Assembly (NCBI RefSeq): GCF_032062175.1
Contig: NZ_DAMBQK010000015.1
Location: forward strand, 1 to 64,000
Origin: Atlantibacter sp032062175
Lineage (GTDB): Bacteria; Pseudomonadota; Gammaproteobacteria; Enterobacterales; Enterobacteriaceae
Length of the DNA stretch: 64,000 nt
Direction: 5' to 3'
Within the stretch, counting starts at the first letter, position 1. Each line of letters starts with the position of its first letter. Positions 60,406-64,000 of the stretch are shown one piece after another. The notes beneath the pieces are model-generated. The model saw only the letters and a list, made by a program, of their open reading frames with translations. It was not told the DNA's origin and searched no databases. The position numbers and the translations under genes are program-made.

Positions 60406-63036
60406 ATGAGCAAGAGCACCGCTGAGATCCGTCAGGCGTTTCTCGATTTTTTCCATAGTAAAGGACATCAGGTAGTTGCCAGCAGCTCTCTGGTTCCCAA
60501 CAACGATCCCACACTGCTGTTTACCAACGCCGGGATGAACCAGTTCAAGGATGTTTTCCTTGGTCTCGATAAGCGTAATTATTCCCGCGCAACGACCGCG
60601 CAGCGCTGCGTGCGTGCGGGTGGTAAACACAACGATCTGGAAAACGTCGGTTACACCGCCCGTCACCACACATTCTTCGAAATGCTGGGCAACTTCAGCT
60701 TCGGTGACTATTTCAAACATGATGCTATCCAGTACGCCTGGGAGCTGTTGACCGGCGAGCAGTGGTTTAACCTGCCGAAAGATCGTTTATGGGTCACCGT
60801 TTACGAATCTGACGATGAAGCCTATGAAATCTGGGAAAAAGAAGTGGGCGTCCCGCGCGAACGTATTATTCGTATCGGCGACAACAAAGGTGCAGCTTAC
60901 GCCTCTGATAACTTCTGGCAGATGGGCGATACCGGTCCGTGCGGTCCTTGCACCGAGATTTTCTTCGACCATGGTGACCATATCTGGGGTGGCCCTCCGG
61001 GAAGCCCGGAAGAGGACGGCGACCGCTATATCGAAATCTGGAACATCGTATTTATGCAGTTCAACCGTCAGGCCGACGGTACGATGGAACCGCTGCCGAA
61101 ACCGTCCGTCGATACCGGTATGGGCCTGGAGCGTATTGCGGCGGTACTGCAACACGTTAACTCCAACTATGAAATTGACCTGTTCCGCGATCTGATTCAG
61201 GCAGTGGCGAAAGAAACCGGCGCAACCGATCTGAGCAACAAATCTCTGCGGGTTATCGCTGACCACATCCGCTCCTGCGCATTTTTAATTGCCGATGGGG
61301 TTATCCCGTCGAATGAAAACCGTGGCTACGTGCTGCGCCGTATCATTCGTCGCGCGATCCGTCACGGCAATATGCTGGGCGCGAAGGACACCTTCTTCTA
61401 CAAGCTGGTTGGCCCGCTGATTCGCGTGATGGGTTCCGCCGGTGAAGATCTGCAACGTCAGCAGGCTCAGGTTGAGCAAATTCTGAAAACTGAAGAAGAG
61501 CAATTTGCCCGTACGCTTGAGCGTGGCCTGGCGCTGCTGGACGAAGAACTGGCGAAACTGTCCGGCGATACCCTGGATGGTGAAACCGCGTTCCGTCTGT
61601 ATGACACTTACGGTTTCCCGGTGGATTTGACCGCTGACGTGTGCCGCGAGCGTAACATCAAAGTTGACGAAGCGGGCTTTGAAGCCGCGATGGAAGCGCA
61701 GCGCCGTCGCGCGCGTGAATCCAGCGGTTTTGGCGCTGACTATAACGCCATGATCCGCGTTGAAGGCGCATCTGAATTTAAAGGCTATGACCACGTTGAA
61801 CTGACGGGCAAAGTGACTGCGCTGTTTGTTGACGGCAAAGCCGTTGAGCAAATCTCAGCCGGCGAGCAGGCGGTGGTGATCCTGAACGAAACGCCGTTCT
61901 ATGCGGAATCCGGCGGCCAGGTGGGCGATCGCGGCGAGTTGCTGGGCAATGGTTTTGCCTTCTGCGTCGAAGATACCCAGAAGTATGGTCAGGCAATCGG
62001 CCATATCGGCAAACTGACCAGCGGCGTGCTGAAAGTGGGCGAGGGCGTGAAAGCGCAGGTGGACGAAGCACGTCGTGCGCGTATCCGTCTGAACCACTCC
62101 GCCACTCACTTAATGCATGCGGCATTGCGCCAGGTGCTGGGCACCCACGTTGCACAGAAAGGCTCGCTGGTTAACGATAAAGGCCTGCGTTTTGACTTCT
62201 CTCATTTTGAAGCCATGAAGCCGGAAGAGATCCGCGCAGTGGAAGATCTGGTGAACGCGCAAATCCGCCGTAACCTGCCGATTGAAACCCAGGTAATGGA
62301 TCTTGAAACGGCCAAAGCGAAAGGCGCAATGGCGCTGTTCGGCGAGAAATATGACGAACATGTGCGCGTACTGAGCATGGGCGATTTCTCCACCGAGCTG
62401 TGCGGCGGTATTCATGCCGATCGCACCGGCGATATCGGTCTGTTCCATATTGTTGCTGAGTCCGGCACCGCGGCGGGCGTACGCCGTATCGAAGCGGTCA
62501 CTGGCGAAGGCGCGCTGGCGCAGGTTCACGCCCAGAACGATCAATTGCACGATATCGCGCAACTGCTCAAAGGCGACAGCCAGAATCTGAACGATAAAGT
62601 TCGTGCGGTGATTGAGCGTACGCGTCAGCTTGAAAAAGAGCTGCAGCAGTTGAAAGAACAACAGGCTGTTCAGGAAAGCGCGAACCTCAGCAGTAAAGCC
62701 ATTGAAATCAATGGCGTAAAACTGCTGGTCAGCGAACTGACCGGCGTTGAACCGAAAATGCTGCGTACGATGGTTGATGACCTGAAAAATCAACTGGGCT
62801 CCACGGTTATCGTACTGGCGACCGTTGCCGATGCTAAGGTTTCTCTGATTGCGGGGGTCTCGAAAGATTTGACCGACCGCGTAAAAGCAGGTGAATTGAT
62901 CGGTATGGTAGCTTCGCAGGTTGGGGGTAAAGGCGGTGGACGTCCGGACATGGCGCAAGCCGGTGGTACGGATGCCCAGGCATTGCCGGCAGCCCTTGCC
63001 AGCGTAGAAAACTGGGTCGCATCGCGACTCTCATAA
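60406..63036 (+). CDS. alaS: Alanyl-tRNA synthetase
   Basis: Charges tRNA-Ala. 876 residues: class II catalytic domain (motif 2 region RATTAQRCVRAGGKHNDLENVGYTARHHTFFEMLGNFSFGDY abbreviated to its key RxGGKHND core), tRNA-recognition domain, editing domain with HSATHLMHAALR and CGGIH (Cys666, His670), and C-terminal coiled-coil/glycine-rich C-Ala domain (GGKGGGRPDMAQAGG). The editing zinc motif is normally CGGTH; here residue 669 is Ile. Otherwise the length and order match E. coli exactly. csrA follows. Confidence 0.98.
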   Translation: MSKSTAEIRQAFLDFFHSKGHQVVASSSLVPNNDPTLLFTNAGMNQFKDVFLGLDKRNYSRATTAQRCVRAGGKHNDLENVGYTARHHTFFEMLGNFSFGDYFKHDAIQYAWELLTGEQWFNLPKDRLWVTVYESDDEAYEIWEKEVGVPRERIIRIGDNKGAAYASDNFWQMGDTGPCGPCTEIFFDHGDHIWGGPPGSPEEDGDRYIEIWNIVFMQFNRQADGTMEPLPKPSVDTGMGLERIAAVLQHVNSNYEIDLFRDLIQAVAKETGATDLSNKSLRVIADHIRSCAFLIADGVIPSNENRGYVLRRIIRRAIRHGNMLGAKDTFFYKLVGPLIRVMGSAGEDLQRQQAQVEQILKTEEEQFARTLERGLALLDEELAKLSGDTLDGETAFRLYDTYGFPVDLTADVCRERNIKVDEAGFEAAMEAQRRRARESSGFGADYNAMIRVEGASEFKGYDHVELTGKVTALFVDGKAVEQISAGEQAVVILNETPFYAESGGQVGDRGELLGNGFAFCVEDTQKYGQAIGHIGKLTSGVLKVGEGVKAQVDEARRARIRLNHSATHLMHAALRQVLGTHVAQKGSLVNDKGLRFDFSHFEAMKPEEIRAVEDLVNAQIRRNLPIETQVMDLETAKAKGAMALFGEKYDEHVRVLSMGDFSTELCGGIHADRTGDIGLFHIVAESGTAAGVRRIEAVTGEGALAQVHAQNDQLHDIAQLLKGDSQNLNDKVRAVIERTRQLEKELQQLKEQQAVQESANLSSKAIEINGVKLLVSELTGVEPKMLRTMVDDLKNQLGSTVIVLATVADAKVSLIAGVSKDLTDRVKAGELIGMVASQVGGKGGGRPDMAQAGGTDAQALPAALASVENWVASRLS

Positions 63037-63053
63037 TGAATAAGGTATAGGCG

Positions 63054-63087
63054 AAGGCGCTATAACAATCCGTTGTTATGGCGCCTT
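63054..63087 (+). terminator. alaS terminator
   Basis: A 15-bp stem AAGGCGCTATAACAA/TTGTTATGGCGCCTT (one G-T pair) with a TCCG loop, followed by TCTCTCTC, 17 bp after alaS. Confidence 0.75.
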
Positions 63088-63402
63088 TCTCTCTCTACCC
63101 ACGTTACCCCTTATTTCTCGTGTGTCAGTGGGCTGACAGGGCTCGTGAATCCGTCGCAAAGAGAATGTTTGCGATAAGATGTAACGAGTTGTAGGACTTT
63201 CTGTAGCATGGATGTGAACGGGTATATAACGATAAAGTCGGGTTGAAAATTTCTGGATCGGCTAAACTTAGGTTTAACAGAATGTGATGCCGTGACTGCT
63301 TACACTTTATGTGTTTGTCATCGCTTACTTTTTGGCGTTATATGATGGATAATGCCGGGATACAGAGAGACCCGACTCTTTTAATCTTTCAAGGAGCAAA
63401 GA
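63088..63402 (+). promoter_or_regulatory. csrA upstream region
   Basis: 315 bp with no gene seen. In E. coli csrA has several promoters for RpoD and RpoS in the equivalent gap. Here AT-rich segments such as GTATATAACG and GGCTAAACTTAGG could serve, but I cannot assign them firmly. The ribosome site CAAGGAGCAAAGAATG contains a GGA that CsrA could bind for autoregulation. Confidence 0.45.
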
Positions 63403-63588
63403 ATGCTGATTCTGACTCGTCGAGTTGGTGAGACCCTCATGATTGGTGATGAGGTGACTGTAACGGTTCTTGGGGTAAAGGGTAACCAGGTACGCATTGG
63501 CGTAAACGCCCCCAAAGAAGTTTCCGTACACCGTGAAGAGATCTACCAGCGTATCCAGGCTGAAAAATCGCAACAGTCCAGTTTCTAA
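63403..63588 (+). CDS. csrA: Carbon storage regulator CsrA
   Basis: A 61-residue dimeric RNA-binding protein that binds GGA motifs in mRNA leaders and is titrated by CsrB/CsrC. It is nearly identical to E. coli CsrA, starting MLILTRRVGETLMIGDEV with Arg44 in the VHREEIYQRI segment; the last residue is Phe instead of Tyr. Its antagonist csrB and that RNA's upstream sensor barA are in the same window. Confidence 0.99.
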   Translation: MLILTRRVGETLMIGDEVTVTVLGVKGNQVRIGVNAPKEVSVHREEIYQRIQAEKSQQSSF

Positions 63589-63595
63589 AGTTATC

Positions 63596-63619
63596 GCGTC
63601 TCGCTGCATGGCGAGACGC
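63596..63619 (+). terminator. Hairpin after csrA
   Basis: GCGTCTCGC/GCGAGACGC, a 9-bp perfect stem with a 6-nt loop, 8 bp after csrA. It is followed by AACCTCCTTTCCC, not a clean T-run. Confidence 0.65.
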
Positions 63620-63791
63620 AACCTCCTTTCCCTGTCTTTATTTCCTCTTTCTTCCCTTTTTGCCCTTGTTGCTGCCCTGCATTTTTACGCGATTTCTCTG
63701 TGGTTTCATGTTGATTAAACGCCCTTTTTGTTGGCAAAGCAGACGAATTGCGCGTGAATTGTGCAAACGAAACAGAGTCGGGAAAAATTGT

Positions 63792-63819
63792 TTGACTTAT
63801 AAGTCCCAGAAAGTAATAT
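63792..63819 (+). promoter_or_regulatory. Promoter of the serV-argV-type tRNA operon
   Basis: TTGACT (63792-63797) and TAATAT (63814-63819), 16 bp apart, followed by a GC-rich discriminator (GTGCGCC), about 60 bp upstream of the tRNA-Ser. This is typical of stringent stable-RNA promoters. Confidence 0.8.
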
Positions 63820-63880
63820 GTGCGCCACGCAGCGCCGATGAGCAGAAACAAGTTCTTCGGGGCACTCGCAAGAGGCGTGT

Positions 63881-63973
63881 GGTGAGGTGGCCGAGAGGCT
63901 GAAGGCGCTCCCCTGCTAAGGGAGTATGCGGTCAAAAGCTGCATCCGGGGTTCGAATCCCCGCCTCACCGCCA
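63881..63973 (+). tRNA. serV: tRNA-Ser (GCU)
   Basis: A 93-nt class II tRNA with acceptor GGTGAGG/CCTCACC, anticodon GCT in CCCCTGCTAAGGGG, a long variable arm, the T-loop GTTCGAATC, and encoded CCA. It matches the serV position downstream of csrA. Confidence 0.98.
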
Positions 63974-63976
63974 TTT

Positions 63977-64000
63977 GCATCCGTAGCTCAGCTGGATAGA
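63977..64000 (+). tRNA. tRNA-Arg, 5' part (window edge)
   Basis: GCATCCGTAGCTCAGCTGGATAGA is the 5' acceptor strand and D-arm of tRNA-Arg(ACG), 3 bp after tRNA-Ser, as in the serV-argVYZQ operon. The anticodon lies beyond the window, so identity rests on the 5' sequence and synteny. Confidence 0.85.

Noticed and set aside
63717..63880. Short frames between csrA and tRNA-Ser
   Set aside because: They lie over the tRNA operon promoter and leader and have no ribosome site or homologue.

Overview
The window is a chromosomal backbone segment from a member of the Enterobacteriaceae. Nearly every protein reads as a close homologue of an Escherichia coli protein at the expected length, and the gene order largely follows the E. 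coli mltA-to-alaS/csrA arc. It is not E. coli or Salmonella. The fucose operon is missing between rlmM and xni, mazEF is missing after relA, rpoS and mutS are direct neighbours, a second siroheme synthase gene heads cysDNC, and a copper gene cueP with a CueR-type promoter sits between mutS and mltB. This mix suggests the Enterobacter/Kosakonia/Leclercia/Klebsiella/Citrobacter side of the family; the genus cannot be fixed from the sequence alone. No insertion sequence, prophage, integrase or CRISPR array was seen.

Layout. 1-7.1 kb: a cut initiator tRNA-Met, mltA, the TcdA/CsdA/CsdE tRNA-modification sulfur system, ygdI, the small RNA gcvB divergent from gcvA, ygdD and rlmM. 7.1-16.4 kb: xni, serine catabolism (sdaB, sdaC), ppnN, queF, syd, the small RNA csrB with a UvrY-type box, yqcC, truC and yqcA. 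16.4-22.2 kb: a glucarate operon (gudP, gudX, gudD) followed by a glycerate kinase gene. 22.2-34.1 kb: barA, rlmD, relA, mazG, pyrG, eno and a GntP-family permease. 34.4-46.3 kb: queE and queD, the cysJIH sulfite/PAPS reduction operon, an intact hok/mok/sok type I toxin-antitoxin locus, iap, and cysG-cysDNC. 46.3-53.1 kb: the compact ftsB-ispD-ispF-truD-surE-pcm run leading to nlpD and rpoS. 53.2-64 kb: mutS, cueP, mltB, pncC, SOS-controlled recA-recX, alaS, csrA and the start of a serV/argV-type tRNA operon.

How the genes work together. Three layers of the Csr carbon-storage circuit lie in this stretch: the sensor kinase BarA, the decoy RNA CsrB with its likely UvrY site, and CsrA itself. 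RelA and RpoS add stringent and general stress control. cysJIH plus cysG-cysDNC encode sulfate activation, PAPS reduction, sulfite reduction and the siroheme cofactor needed by CysI. GudD, the glycerate kinase and enolase are steps on the route from glucarate to phosphoenolpyruvate. QueD, QueE and QueF cover three of the four steps from GTP-derived precursors to preQ1.

The most informative non-textbook elements are the complete hok/sok module downstream of cysH, the CueR-type promoter of cueP, a UxuR/ExuR-like operator at the GntP permease, a 19-residue Arg/Lys-rich reading frame just after mutS, and a Thr-to-Ile change in the AlaRS editing-site motif. I found no wholly new multi-gene system.
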